64,000 bases of DNA from Stutzerimonas stutzeri (GTDB lineage: Bacteria > Pseudomonadota > Gammaproteobacteria > Enterobacterales > Pasteurellaceae), in the NCBI GenBank assembly GCA_901420285.1, contig CABDVE010000001.1, positions 1,426,001 through 1,490,000 of the forward strand. The letters run 5' to 3'. How positions within the stretch are numbered: the stretch's first letter is position 1; the number at the start of each line of letters is the position of its first letter. Below the pieces are notes generated by a model, which saw only the letters and a program-made list of their open reading frames with translations, was not told where the DNA came from and did no database searches. Position numbers and translations under genes: made by a program. Positions 18,438 to 29,370 of this stretch are shown in pieces.

Positions 18438-19688
18438 TTAATGATTACTCAAAACTTGAGCCGGTTGAAGTTTGGCTGCTCGATTCGCCGGATAAAGGCT
18501 TGCCAACAGACTGAGGAGTAACGCTGCCGCTAAAACAAGCAAGACATCTTGCCAATGAAGCTCACTCGGCAGAAAATCTACAAAATAGATGCCATCGGAA
18601 AGTAATTTCTTGTCGAATAAACGTTCCAAGCCTTGAATTAAACTCGTCAAATTCAACGCAAACAACACGCCCAGCACAATCCCAATCAAACAACCTTTCA
18701 TCCCCGCCTGCAAGCCATACCAAATGAAAATACGCTTAATAAAACCGTTATTGGCACCCAATGTTCGCAAAATCGCAATATCGCCCTGCTTATCTTTCAC
18801 CGCCATAATCAGCGTTGAAACGATATTGAAACATGCTACGCCGATCACCAACACCATCGCGATGTACATCACGCTACGAATAAGCTGAATATCGCGATAC
18901 ATATAACCAAATTTAGCAATCCAATTTTGTATATAAAGCGACTGCGGATAATCACCTAACGCAGAATAATCCAGTTCCTGAACTTTAAACGGATCGGCGA
19001 CTTTCAATTCGACGCCGCTGATTTGCCCCGCCTGATAGCCTAATAATTCCTGCGCTTGTGGCAAAGAAAGTAAGGCATAGCTGTGATCAAGCTGACCGTC
19101 TAAGCGCAAAATACCAGTCACTTGCACTCGTTCGCGATGAGGTTGCGACACGTTCTCCGTGCCGTTTTGTTGTGAAATTAACAACGTAACCCAGTCGCCG
19201 GCATTTACTTCTAAATCTTTTGCGATGCCCGAGCCGAGTACTAAACCGCCCTCCTTCCCAAATCGCTGCCACCCGTCATCTTGTACGTATTTTCCGAGGG
19301 AACTGACTTGATCTTCGGCGTCTTTATCCACGCCTTTCACTTGCACCACTTTCAACTTACTGCCATTTTCTACCAATGCGGTAAAGCTGACAAAAGGCGA
19401 AAGTGCAACAATTTTTTCGTTCATTTTTAAACGGGAAATTAACATATCTTTGTGATTAATCGTTGCCTCATTGGCATTCGGGTTAATCGTAATTTCTGCG
19501 TGCGGCACGACGGCGAGAATGCGTTGATTAAGTTCACGCTCAAAACCGTTCATCGCGCTCAAGCCGACAATCAACACCGCAACGCCAAGGGCGATGCCAA
19601 CAGCAGAAAATTTTGCGATGAGCGCCACCAGCGGATTTTTTTGCTTGCCGCGTTGATAACGCCAGCTAATAAAAAATGGCGTATTCAT
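18438..19688 (-). CDS. lolE: Lipoprotein-releasing system transmembrane protein LolE
   Basis: 416 residues with one N-terminal membrane segment (about residues 25-48, GIALGVAVLIVGLSAMNGFE), a large periplasmic region and three C-terminal membrane segments of the FtsX type. LolE pairs with LolC and the ATPase LolD to extract mature lipoproteins from the inner membrane and pass them to LolA. Its start codon overlaps the lolD stop, so the genes are translationally coupled (lolC-lolD-lolE). Confidence 0.93.
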   Translation of the reverse strand: MNTPFFISWRYQRGKQKNPLVALIAKFSAVGIALGVAVLIVGLSAMNGFERELNQRILAVVPHAEITINPNANEATINHKDMLISRLKMNEKIVALSPFVSFTALVENGSKLKVVQVKGVDKDAEDQVSSLGKYVQDDGWQRFGKEGGLVLGSGIAKDLEVNAGDWVTLLISQQNGTENVSQPHRERVQVTGILRLDGQLDHSYALLSLPQAQELLGYQAGQISGVELKVADPFKVQELDYSALGDYPQSLYIQNWIAKFGYMYRDIQLIRSVMYIAMVLVIGVACFNIVSTLIMAVKDKQGDIAILRTLGANNGFIKRIFIWYGLQAGMKGCLIGIVLGVLFALNLTSLIQGLERLFDKKLLSDGIYFVDFLPSELHWQDVLLVLAAALLLSLLASLYPANRAAKLQPAQVLSNH

Positions 19689-20371
19689 TACAAGTCTTCC
19701 TTTAGCACGCCGTCTTGCATGGTTAGGCGACGTGATAATTTTCCCGCCAAGTTCATATCGTGGGTCACCAATAAAAAGGCGATATGTTGTTCTTGGTTAA
19801 GTTGCCGAATCAACTCGAAAATACTTTCCGTAGTTTTGTGATCTAAATTTCCGGTCGGCTCATCGGCTAGCACTAAAGCGGGGTGATTCACCAATGCTCG
19901 GGCAATCGCCACCCGTTGCCGTTCACCGCCGGACAATGCCGAAGGGCGATGTTCAATGCGGTGCCCCAAGCCCACCGCATTGAGCATTTGTTCCGCACGA
20001 TCTTTAGCTTCGGTTCTATTTTGATTACCAATTAGCAGCGGCATCATCACATTTTCCAAAGCGCTAAAATCCGCCATTAAGTGATGGAATTGATACACGA
20101 AACCGAGGTTTTGATTACGCAATTTCGCTAATTCTGCTGCAGAAGCTTTTTGCAAAGAGCGGCCTTTGATAAACACTTCGCCACTGCTTGGTTGATCCAA
20201 CCCGCCTAGGGTATGCAAAAGCGTACTTTTGCCCGATCCCGAACTGCCGACAATCGCGACCAATTCATTCGGCCGCATAGCGAAAGAAACGCCTTTTAGT
20301 ACTTGCGTTCGGAGGTCGCCTTCTTGGTAAAATTTACTGATGTTTTCGCACTGTAATAAATATTGACTCAT
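19688..20371 (-). CDS. lolD: Lipoprotein-releasing system ATP-binding protein LolD
   Basis: 227-residue ABC ATPase with Walker [10 protein letters not shown], signature LSGGERQRV, Walker [13 protein letters not shown] and the switch His in LLVTHDMNL. It powers lipoprotein release by LolC/LolE. It starts three bases after lolC and overlaps lolE by one base. A dispersed-repeat copy (19954) encodes GHRIEHRP immediately before the signature motif, the same place used by the iron-operon ATPase further right. Confidence 0.95.
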   Translation of the reverse strand: MSQYLLQCENISKFYQEGDLRTQVLKGVSFAMRPNELVAIVGSSGSGKSTLLHTLGGLDQPSSGEVFIKGRSLQKASAAELAKLRNQNLGFVYQFHHLMADFSALENVMMPLLIGNQNRTEAKDRAEQMLNAVGLGHRIEHRPSALSGGERQRVAIARALVNHPALVLADEPTGNLDHKTTESIFELIRQLNQEQHIAFLLVTHDMNLAGKLSRRLTMQDGVLKEDL

Positions 20372-20374
20372 GAT

Positions 20375-21580
20375 TTACTCATAACGTAATGCTTCTGCGG
20401 GCTCGGTTTTTGCGGCACGATAAGCGGGATAAACGGTTGATAGCAGCGATAATAATAAAGAAAACGCAATAACAATCACGATTTGTAACGGCGCCAATGC
20501 AATCGGCAAAAAAACACCGCTCGAATTGAATAGCGCAATAATTTCTGTCAGGTTTAGCGTAATTAGCACGCCTAATGCGGTGCCAATAAGCGTGCCCACC
20601 AAGCCGACTAATAAGCCTTGATAAATAAATACTGCGCGCACTTGCGATTTGGTCAGCCCTTGAGTTTGCAGAATGGCGATTTCGCCCTGTTTATCCACCA
20701 CCATCAAACTCAATGAGGTGACGATGTTGGAAATCGCCACCACGATAATCAAGCTAATCAACAAGCCCATCATATTTTTTTCCATCCGTACGGCTTGGAA
20801 AAATTCGCCTTTTTGCACGCGCCAGTCGGTAATTTGTTTATCCGGAAAAGCTTGCGGCAATTCGGTAATCAAAAAAGGATCATCCAAAAATAAACGATAT
20901 CCTTGAGCCTGATTCGGTTGAATCCGCATTAAACGCCCGATGTCCGATAAATCCGCAAAGGCCTGATAAGCGGAAGCTTCGCCGTAATCAAAATAAATTT
21001 CGCTAACGGTAAATAAACGCTGCATCGGTACGCGGCCGAACGGCGTATATTGACTGTTTTCGGTAATCATTAAACGAATTTTATCGCCGATATTCACGCC
21101 GAGTTTTTGCGCCAGTTGATCGCCGATAATAAGCTTAAATTCGCCTTCCGGCAGCACCGCATTGAAACGCCTATTATCAAGGCTTTCCAATAATGGATCG
21201 TCTGAAAACGCCCGTACGCCGATCACTTGTCCGGCGCTGACACCTTTTGCCGTTTGAAAAATCACATCGGTACGATTAATCGGTACTGCTTTTTGGACGA
21301 AAGGCGGCAGTTTTTTCAACCTTTCTTGGCTGGAAATCGGTTCTGCTTCGCTCACCACAGCGTGCGGAATGGCGGAAAGCACTTGTTGTTTTTGATAGCC
21401 TTCCAAACCGTTCATCACCGAAAGCACGATGATCAACGCCATAACGCCCAGTACAATACCGAAACTGGCGAGATTAGCGACCAATCGTCCGAAACGGTCG
21501 GCGCTTTTGGCGCGCCAATAACGCAAGGCGATATAAAGGGAAATCGGTAAATTCATGTTTTCGTTCGTATTGCTCGACAT
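20375..21580 (-). CDS. lolC: Lipoprotein-releasing system transmembrane protein LolC
   Basis: 401 residues if begun at 21580; the ATG at 21556 (MNLPISLYIALRYWRAKS) gives 393 and is the more family-like start, but neither has a clear ribosome-binding site. One N-terminal membrane segment (GIVLGVMALIIVLSVMNGLE), a periplasmic domain and three C-terminal membrane helices match LolC, the subunit that recruits LolA. It is first of lolCDE. A dispersed-repeat copy (21154) encodes FNAVLPEG in the periplasmic domain, and another (21602) lies just upstream of the gene. Confidence 0.92.
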   Translation of the reverse strand: MSSNTNENMNLPISLYIALRYWRAKSADRFGRLVANLASFGIVLGVMALIIVLSVMNGLEGYQKQQVLSAIPHAVVSEAEPISSQERLKKLPPFVQKAVPINRTDVIFQTAKGVSAGQVIGVRAFSDDPLLESLDNRRFNAVLPEGEFKLIIGDQLAQKLGVNIGDKIRLMITENSQYTPFGRVPMQRLFTVSEIYFDYGEASAYQAFADLSDIGRLMRIQPNQAQGYRLFLDDPFLITELPQAFPDKQITDWRVQKGEFFQAVRMEKNMMGLLISLIIVVAISNIVTSLSLMVVDKQGEIAILQTQGLTKSQVRAVFIYQGLLVGLVGTLIGTALGVLITLNLTEIIALFNSSGVFLPIALAPLQIVIVIAFSLLLSLLSTVYPAYRAAKTEPAEALRYE

Positions 21581-21674
21581 AAACGGTACAAGGTCATTTC
21601 AGCACCGCATTGACGCCATTACCTTTAAGCATGCAGGCATTAAAATAACCCATACCGTTCATATAGGGAGGAAA

Positions 21675-22616
21675 CTATAGACTTTTAACGAAGTCTTCGA
21701 TATTTTGCGTCACTTTTTTCACTAGAGTCGTCACCGCGCTATCACTTGCCCAAGCGATGTGTGGCGTGATAATTAAGTTCGGCATGGTTTTGGCTGCCAA
21801 AATTAACGGATTGTCTTTTTCCGGTGGTTCTTTCACCAATACGTCCAGCGCTGCACCGCCTAAATGGCCGCTTTTTAACGCGTCCAATAAAGCGGTTTCA
21901 TCCACTAAAGGACCACGTCCCGTATTGATTAAAAATGCGCCTTTTTTCATTTGTGACAGGGTGAGCGCATTGATTAAATTTTGGGTATTTTCTGTCAACG
22001 GGCAATGTAAAGTAACGATATCCGCTTGTTTTAACACCTCGTTAAACGGCGAGTAACCATCGCGACAAATCGTCGCATCTTGGTGCTCGGCATATAGCAC
22101 ATTCATACCGAGTGCTTGCGCCAAACGTCCGACCTCGCTGCCTAAACAACCTTTACCGAACACGCCCAACGTAGAACCACGCACATCGGTAATCGGATAA
22201 TCGAAATAACAAAATTGCGGACAATCCGCCCATTTGGCCGATGTTTGATCACGCAACCAACCGGCCAAACTGTGTTTGAGCGCGAAAATCAAGCCCAAAA
22301 CGTGTTCCGGCACCGTCGTACTGGAATATCCTGTCACATTACGCACTGCCACGCCTAATTCTGCAGCCGCGACCAGATCAATGTTATTGGTTCCGGTCGC
22401 TGTTAGCGCAATTAGTTTGAGTTTTGGTAATTGTTCTAAGGTCTTGCGATCAAAAATTACTTTGCTGGTAATCACAATATCGGCGTCTTTCGCTCGCTCG
22501 ACGGTTTCTTCTGCTGAAGTTCGTTCATATTCAATCCAATCATGCGCAAAATCCGGGCGTGGAATCGGGATGTGTTTTGGAATAGCGGTGCTATCTAAAA
22601 AAACAATTTGCATCAT
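21675..22616 (-). CDS. D-2-hydroxyacid dehydrogenase (glycerate dehydrogenase-like)
   Basis: 313 residues from the ATG at 22616, chosen because AAGGAG lies 7 bases upstream; a longer GTG-initiated frame is unlikely. An NAD-binding GKGCLG motif sits mid-protein. The catalytic triad of the family is visible: Arg in NTGRGPLVDE, Glu in KEPPEKDN and His in ITPHIAWAS. It reduces a 2-oxoacid such as hydroxypyruvate, but the substrate cannot be read from sequence. It lies between lolC and kdsA, as in Haemophilus. Confidence 0.85.
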   Translation of the reverse strand: MMQIVFLDSTAIPKHIPIPRPDFAHDWIEYERTSAEETVERAKDADIVITSKVIFDRKTLEQLPKLKLIALTATGTNNIDLVAAAELGVAVRNVTGYSSTTVPEHVLGLIFALKHSLAGWLRDQTSAKWADCPQFCYFDYPITDVRGSTLGVFGKGCLGSEVGRLAQALGMNVLYAEHQDATICRDGYSPFNEVLKQADIVTLHCPLTENTQNLINALTLSQMKKGAFLINTGRGPLVDETALLDALKSGHLGGAALDVLVKEPPEKDNPLILAAKTMPNLIITPHIAWASDSAVTTLVKKVTQNIEDFVKSL

Positions 22617-22674
22617 CAATATTCTCCTTTTGAGCGGCACTATAAAAACTTTCGTTTTTTAACCGCACGTTAAA

Positions 22675-24332
<1,658 letters not shown>

Positions 24333-24346
<14 letters not shown>

Positions 24347-25223
24347 GATTTTTCCAAAATCCTAAGGTAACACGTTCATTGTCGCCGTAATCCCGCACCG
24401 TTGCAACTTGCCGCCCGGAATTCTCGCGGAAAATCGACCGCACTTTTGCACCTTGTTGCCAACCGTGTTCCAGTAGTAACGCGCCATTTTCCTTCAAATA
24501 ATGTGGCGCTTGCTCGATGATATGACGCAAATCCGCATAGCCTTGCTCTTCCGCTACCAATGCCGAACGCGGTTCAAAGCGCAGGTCGCCTCGGCTTAAA
24601 TGCACATCGTTCTGGTCAATATAAGGCGGATTGCTGACGATGATATCGAATTTTCCGGTTACCTTTTCAAACCAATGGCTTTGTAAAAAAATTGCATTTA
24701 GTTGATTTTTCACCGCATTGGACTTCGCCAAGAGCACCGCATTGGGCATGAAATCTACGCCGATGATTTCTAATTGAACACCTTGTTTTTGACAGCGCGG
24801 CGTTAGCTCGGAAGTCAGCGCTAACGCAATAGCGCCGGTGCCGGTGCCAAGATCGAGAATGCGAAGGGGTGAGGTTTTTTTATGAAGCTTTTCAAGCGCA
24901 ATGTCCAATGCCTTTTCCACTAAAATTTCCGTATCCGGACGCGGAATCAACGTATCCACCGACACATTCAACGGCAACGACCAAAATTCTTTTTCACCGA
25001 GAATATAAGCGATAGGTTCGCCTTTTAACCGACGCGCCAAAAGCGCGGTTAAATCAGCGCTCATTTTTTCATCTATTTGCGTTTCCTCGAATGCTAAAAT
25101 TTGTGTACGCGATCTACCGGTCGCGTGTTGGAGCAATACCAATGCGTCAATTTTGGCATTTTCGTTCGGATTGGCCTGGCTAAGTCGTTGCGTCGCGTCA
25201 GCCAGCCATTGTCGGTAATTCAT
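24333..25223 (-). CDS. prmC: Peptide chain release factor glutamine methyltransferase
   Basis: 296 residues. It methylates the Gln of the GGQ motif in release factors RF1 and RF2. SAM motif LDLGTGTGAIALAL and the catalytic NPPY motif (IVSNPPYI) are present, behind an N-terminal helical RF-binding domain. It lies downstream of its substrate gene prfA, with the RDD gene between, and its ATG overlaps the RDD stop (TAATG). Two repeat copies (one exact at 24734, one near-match about 24710) encode NAVLLAKSNAV between the SAM site and NPPY. Confidence 0.95.
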
Positions 25224-25672
25224 TAATTTTTAACAACAATCGTTGACATAATAATATCGGTAAACGAACGACGTTGCTGATTCACAAATGCAACAATAGC
25301 ATTAATAATGACCAGCCCCGAGGTATTTAAACCGAAATCTAAAAACTCTCTGATGACATATCGTCCGAAACTGAGCGGTCGGTTTGTCATATAATCCAGC
25401 ACTCGAATATTTAACCAACGCTTTCCAAGGGTTTGTCCATAGGTTTTCATAACATAGAGTTGCAAAATAACATATAAAACCAAGCCGATAATGTGGCCGA
25501 TATCAATTGCGCCTAACAAGTTAAATATCATGATTCCCATGAACATAAAACCGTAACACATCAAATTATCAATTAATGCCACACACCAACGTTTAAATCG
25601 ACTTGCAAACTGAATCGGATAAACGCTCGCGCCATTATCGGAACAATCTGCACTAGGGTTTTCTACCAGCAT
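25223..25672 (-). CDS. RDD-domain membrane protein
   Basis: 149 residues. FASRFKRWCVALIDNLMCYG carries the Arg-Asp pattern for which the family is named, followed by three or four hydrophobic segments and YGQTLGKRWLNIRVLD. RDD proteins are multi-pass inner-membrane proteins; some have been linked to ion exchange, but this one has no assignable substrate. It lies between prfA and prmC, where many enterobacteria have no gene. A hairpin upstream may limit read-through from prfA. Translation is coupled to prmC. Confidence 0.75.
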   Translation of the reverse strand: MLVENPSADCSDNGASVYPIQFASRFKRWCVALIDNLMCYGFMFMGIMIFNLLGAIDIGHIIGLVLYVILQLYVMKTYGQTLGKRWLNIRVLDYMTNRPLSFGRYVIREFLDFGLNTSGLVIINAIVAFVNQQRRSFTDIIMSTIVVKN

Positions 25673-25700
25673 CTGTTCATTTTCCTTAGTAAATTTAATT

Positions 25701-25728
25701 TAAAAGGACATCCGAAAACCGGATGCCC
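25701..25728 (-). terminator. Hairpin between prfA and the RDD gene, possible weak terminator
   Basis: On the minus strand GGGCATCCG / CGGATGTCC pair around a 6-base loop and are followed by TTTTAAATT. The stem is good but the T-run is short, so partial termination is likely. Confidence 0.55.
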
Positions 25729-25734
25729 CAGAGG

Positions 25735-26817
25735 TTAATTTTGTTCTGACAACGCCGCCAACTGATCTGCTTGATATTCGGTGATAATTGGCTGGATTAA
25801 CTCATCGATTTTGCCGTTCATCACTTCGTCTAAACGATAAATCGTCAAGTTAATGCGGTGATCCGTTACACGACCTTGCGGATAGTTATAGGTACGGATT
25901 TTATCGGAACGATCGCCGGACCCTAATAAGTTACGGCGCATATCCGTTTGTTCCGCGGCTTGACGTTCCTGCTCCGCCTGTACAATACGTGATGCCAATA
26001 CAGACATTGCTTTGGCTTTATTTTTATGTTGCGAACGCTCGTCTTGGCATTCCACCACGATGCCGGTCGGAATATGTGTGATACGCACTGCGGAATCGGT
26101 GGTATTTACGTGCTGACCGCCAGCACCGGACGAACGATAAGTATCAATACGCAAATCTGCAGGGTTGATTTCCGGCATTTCCGATTCCGGTAGTTCCGGC
26201 ATCACCGCAACGGTACAAGCGGAAGTATGAATACGCCCTTGCGATTCGGTTTTCGGCACACGTTGTACGCGGTGACCGCCCGATTCAAATTTAAGCTGAC
26301 CATACACGCCCTCGCCGCTGACTTTTACAATCACTTCTTTATAACCACCCTGCTCGCTTTCATTGGCGCTAAGCATTTCGACACGCCAGCGTTTGCTTTC
26401 TGCATAGCGACTGTACATGCGAAACAAATCACCGGCGAAAATCCCCGCCTCATCACCGCCGGTACCCGCACGGATTTCCAAATAACAGTTATATTCGTCA
26501 TTCGGATCTTTCGGCAGCAAGAGAATTTGAAGTTGTTGTTCCGTTTCTTCAATTTCCGCGTTGGACACTTCAATTTCCATTTGCGCCATTTCTTTCATTT
26601 CTGCATCGTCGAGTAACATTTCTGCCTCTTCAACATTGCGATTAAGCTGCGTCCAACGATTGAAACATTTCACAACTTCTTCAAGTTGCGCATATTCTTT
26701 GGAATAGGCGCGAAATTTATCCTGATCACTAATCACTGAAGCATCGCCTAACAACGCCTCTAATTCTTCATAACGTTCTTTCAAACTTTCTAGTTTGGTA
26801 ATAATCGAATCTTTCAT
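25735..26817 (-). CDS. prfA: Peptide chain release factor 1
   Basis: 360 residues, the family length. It reads UAA and UAG stop codons and triggers peptide release. The catalytic GGQ is in [16 protein letters not shown], preceded by the stop-codon recognition region. No programmed frameshift is present, as expected for RF1 (it occurs in RF2). It begins the prfA-RDD-prmC-sirB1-kdsA cluster. Confidence 0.97.
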   Translation of the reverse strand: MKDSIITKLESLKERYEELEALLGDASVISDQDKFRAYSKEYAQLEEVVKCFNRWTQLNRNVEEAEMLLDDAEMKEMAQMEIEVSNAEIEETEQQLQILLLPKDPNDEYNCYLEIRAGTGGDEAGIFAGDLFRMYSRYAESKRWRVEMLSANESEQGGYKEVIVKVSGEGVYGQLKFESGGHRVQRVPKTESQGRIHTSACTVAVMPELPESEMPEINPADLRIDTYRSSGAGGQHVNTTDSAVRITHIPTGIVVECQDERSQHKNKAKAMSVLASRIVQAEQERQAAEQTDMRRNLLGSGDRSDKIRTYNYPQGRVTDHRINLTIYRLDEVMNGKIDELIQPIITEYQADQLAALSEQN

Positions 26818-26972
26818 AATTTTAAAGTTAAAGCCAAAAATAAAATCGGCGTATTCTAGCCGATTTAGGGAAAAATTGACAGCGCGGAAGCGCCTTCAAT
26901 GCGGTGCTGAAACGCCCCCTCAATTTGGGGTCGAAATCAACCGAACTTGCACTCGACAAATACGTCTTTAGC

Positions 26973-27524
26973 CTAAATCCTCGTTACATCAAATTTTTCC
27001 AATTCAATGCGGTGCTGTTCCGTACCATAAAATTTCGCCAACGCACGGCGTAAAGTTTCTGCGCGTTGCGGCAAGCCTTTTTCCGCATAAACCTTGACTT
27101 GTTCATACACCGCCAATTTAAACGGCAACGTATCGCCCGGATTACCATTTAGATTATCGGCGCTGGCAAAATAACGAAAACCGGCAGCGGTAGCTAAGAT
27201 CCATTCGATCGCTTGCGGTTTTACTTCGACTTTTTCAAAATCCCGTTGACGCGCTTCCGAACGACCGTCAGGCTCGTACCAATAGCCGAAATCCTCCAAT
27301 TTGCGCCGTTCTTTGCCGGCGACCAACCAATGTGCGATTTCATGCAACGCGCTGCTGTAAAAACCGCGTGCAAAATAAATGGCGTTATACGGCACCTGCT
27401 CGTTGGCCGGAAGATAAATTGGTTCTTCGCCGCCTTTCACCAAACGCGTATTATATTCTTGTTCAAAACATTGATTAAAAATCGAAATAATATCTTCTAA
27501 TTTATGTTCTATTGTTGCGTTCAT
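26973..27524 (-). CDS. epmC: Elongation factor P hydroxylase
   Basis: 183 residues of the YfcM/EpmC family, which hydroxylates the modified lysine of EF-P. HEIAHWLVAGKERR provides a conserved His-Glu-His metal site, followed by DFGYWYEPDGRS. The C-terminus reads FYGTEQHRIELEKFDV, where QHRIE is encoded by a dispersed-repeat copy (27005). The gene is monocistronic between prfA and dinB. EF-P and EpmA/B are outside the window. Confidence 0.9.
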   Translation of the reverse strand: MNATIEHKLEDIISIFNQCFEQEYNTRLVKGGEEPIYLPANEQVPYNAIYFARGFYSSALHEIAHWLVAGKERRKLEDFGYWYEPDGRSEARQRDFEKVEVKPQAIEWILATAAGFRYFASADNLNGNPGDTLPFKLAVYEQVKVYAEKGLPQRAETLRRALAKFYGTEQHRIELEKFDVTRI

Positions 27525-27558
27525 CGTATTGACTCCATAAAAAGCGCAGAATTATACA

Positions 27559-28626
27559 CTACCAAAAACTCATTTGTTCTTGTTTATTTCCTTCCGGTAA
27601 ATTCACATGAAGACCGAGTAAGCGCACGGATTTACCTTGGCTGCGTTGCCAAATTTGACCAAGTAATTGTCGGAAGCTGTCGAGACAAAGCGGCAAGCCG
27701 GTTTTTTCTAAGGTCGTTACTTGAAAGTCTGCAAATTTGAGTTTCACGCCAATTTTACGAAACGCCGACAAAGGTGTATTCGGTGCACTGCGCTCAAGAC
27801 GACGAAGCAATTCGGCATAAAGATTCTCCAGCAATGCAAGGCCTTGTTCGGCGGTATGAATATTTTCCGATAAAGTACGCTCTACACCGACGGATTTTCG
27901 TACGCGGTGCGCCTGCACTTCGCGTTCATCAATACCGTGGCTGAAATCCCATATGCGCTTGCCCATTTTGCCGAATTGATTAAGTAACAGGTTTTGTGCC
28001 GATTTTTGAATATCCGCGCAGGTTTCCAATCCCATATCCAGCAAACGCTGTGTCGTCACTTTACCCACGCCGGGAATTTTCTTTAACGGCAAAGTTTTGA
28101 CAAAACTTGCTACGTCATCGGGTTTAATCACAAATTGGCCGTTCGGTTTGTTCATATCCGAGGCGATTTTAGCGAGAAATTTCAGCGGTGCCACACCGGC
28201 TGAAGCGGTTAGCTGCAATTCGTCAAAAATTGCTTGACGAATTTCTTGCGCAATCCAAGTGGCGGAACCAGCGCATTTTTGGCAATCGGTTACATCCAAA
28301 TAGGCTTCATCCAACGAAAGCGGTTCGATAAGGTCGGTATAACGATGAAAAATTTGATGAATTTGTGCGGACACTTCTTTATATCGCGCCATATTTACCG
28401 GCAACAAAATGAGATTCGGACATTTTTTCAGCGCCTGTGCCGTCGGCATTGCGCTATGCAAACCGAACTTACGCGCCTCATAATTGCACGTGCTGAGCAC
28501 GCCGCGCTGACGCGAACTGCCGCCCACCGCAACGGGCTTGCCTTGCAAGGCGGGATTCTCACGAATTTCCACCGAGGCATAAAAGCAATCCATATCAATG
28601 TGAATGATTTTGCGGGCTGGAGACAT
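27559..28626 (-). CDS. dinB: DNA polymerase IV (Y-family)
   Basis: 355 residues. A translesion, error-prone polymerase. Catalytic acidic residues are in HIDMDCFYASVE and SLDEAYLDVTD; the thumb HhH segment KIPGVGKVTTQRL and a little-finger domain follow. The C-terminus lacks an obvious strong clamp-binding peptide other than the terminal EGNKQEQMSFW, which resembles the beta-clamp motif QxMSLF. A LexA box upstream places it under SOS control. Confidence 0.95.
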   Translation of the reverse strand: MSPARKIIHIDMDCFYASVEIRENPALQGKPVAVGGSSRQRGVLSTCNYEARKFGLHSAMPTAQALKKCPNLILLPVNMARYKEVSAQIHQIFHRYTDLIEPLSLDEAYLDVTDCQKCAGSATWIAQEIRQAIFDELQLTASAGVAPLKFLAKIASDMNKPNGQFVIKPDDVASFVKTLPLKKIPGVGKVTTQRLLDMGLETCADIQKSAQNLLLNQFGKMGKRIWDFSHGIDEREVQAHRVRKSVGVERTLSENIHTAEQGLALLENLYAELLRRLERSAPNTPLSAFRKIGVKLKFADFQVTTLEKTGLPLCLDSFRQLLGQIWQRSQGKSVRLLGLHVNLPEGNKQEQMSFW

Positions 28627-28683
28627 AGTTAAAAGGCGGCTTCAATGCGGTGCTGATTACGCACTTGATTACAGTTTTGGCTT

Positions 28684-28720
28684 AGTATATCTGCAAGCAA
28701 AATACTGTTCAAGTATACAG
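28684..28720 (-). promoter_or_regulatory. dinB promoter with LexA (SOS) box
   Basis: CTGTTCAAGTATACAG (28705-28720) has the LexA form CTGT-N8-ACAG. On the minus strand TTGAAC (28707-28712) lies inside it, with a 17-base spacer to TATACT (28684-28689). LexA would therefore mask the -35 element. The promoter is 58 bases from the dinB start. Confidence 0.85.
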
Positions 28721-28868
28721 ATAAATTAAATTTAAGCGAAGCGTTTGCGCAAACTTTCAAGCATTTATTTGCCATCGTCGGGAGCACCGCATTGGAAGCC
28801 CAAATCAGCGCATCATCAATTCTTAGAAAGCTACCTCCTGCTGAAAGCGCATGATATAAATAGATTCT

Positions 28869-28896
28869 TTGATTTATCGCTTTTTTTTGATAGACT
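28869..28896 (+). promoter_or_regulatory. ssrA promoter
   Basis: TTGATT (28869-28874), 16-base spacer, TAGACT (28891-28896), placing the start near 28903-28910 where tmRNA begins or is processed. Confidence 0.6.
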
Positions 28897-28909
28897 AGCG
28901 CCCAATTTT

Positions 28910-29274
28910 GGGGCTGATTCTGGATTCGACGGGATTAGCGAAGCCCAAGGTGCACGTCGAGGTGCGGTAGGCCTCGTAAACAAACCGCAAAAAAATAGTC
29001 GCAAACGACGAACAATACGCTTTAGCAGCTTAATAACCTGCATTTAGCCTTCGCGCCCTAGCTTCCGCTCGTAAGACGGGGAGTTCGCGGAGTCAAACCA
29101 AAACGAGATCGTGTGGAAGCCACCGTTTGAGGATCGAAACACTAAATTGAATCAAACTAGCTTAAGCTTAGCGTGTCTGTCCGCATGCTTAAGTGAAATT
29201 AAAGACTGACTAAACGTGTAGTACTGAAGGTAGAGTAATTTCGGACGCGGGTTCAACTCCCGCCAGCTCCACCA
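28910..29274 (+). ncRNA. ssrA: Transfer-messenger RNA (tmRNA)
   Basis: Rescues stalled ribosomes by adding a degradation tag. The 5' GGGGCTG (28910-28916) pairs with CAGCTCC before the 3' ACCA (29271-29274) to form the acceptor stem, and GGTTCAACTCCC supplies the T loop. The tag reading frame at 29001-29033 encodes ANDEQYALAA and a TAA stop. The length is 365 nt. It has its own promoter and terminator. Confidence 0.98.
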
Positions 29275-29306
29275 AATAACAATCCAAAGCAAACTTATCA
29301 AATTCT

Positions 29307-29343
29307 AAAAAGCCTTGAAAATAACAATTTCAAGGCTTTTTTA
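29307..29343 (+). terminator. ssrA terminator
   Basis: AAAAAGCCTTGAAA and TTTCAAGGCTTTTT form a 12-bp stem followed by a T-run. Confidence 0.88.
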
Positions 29344-29370
29344 TTCTAGGCAAACAAACGTGCTTTGTAA

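Noticed and set aside
28745-29047. 100-codon frame overlapping tmRNA
   Set aside because: It runs through the tmRNA 5' half, where RNA structure and the tag frame explain conservation.
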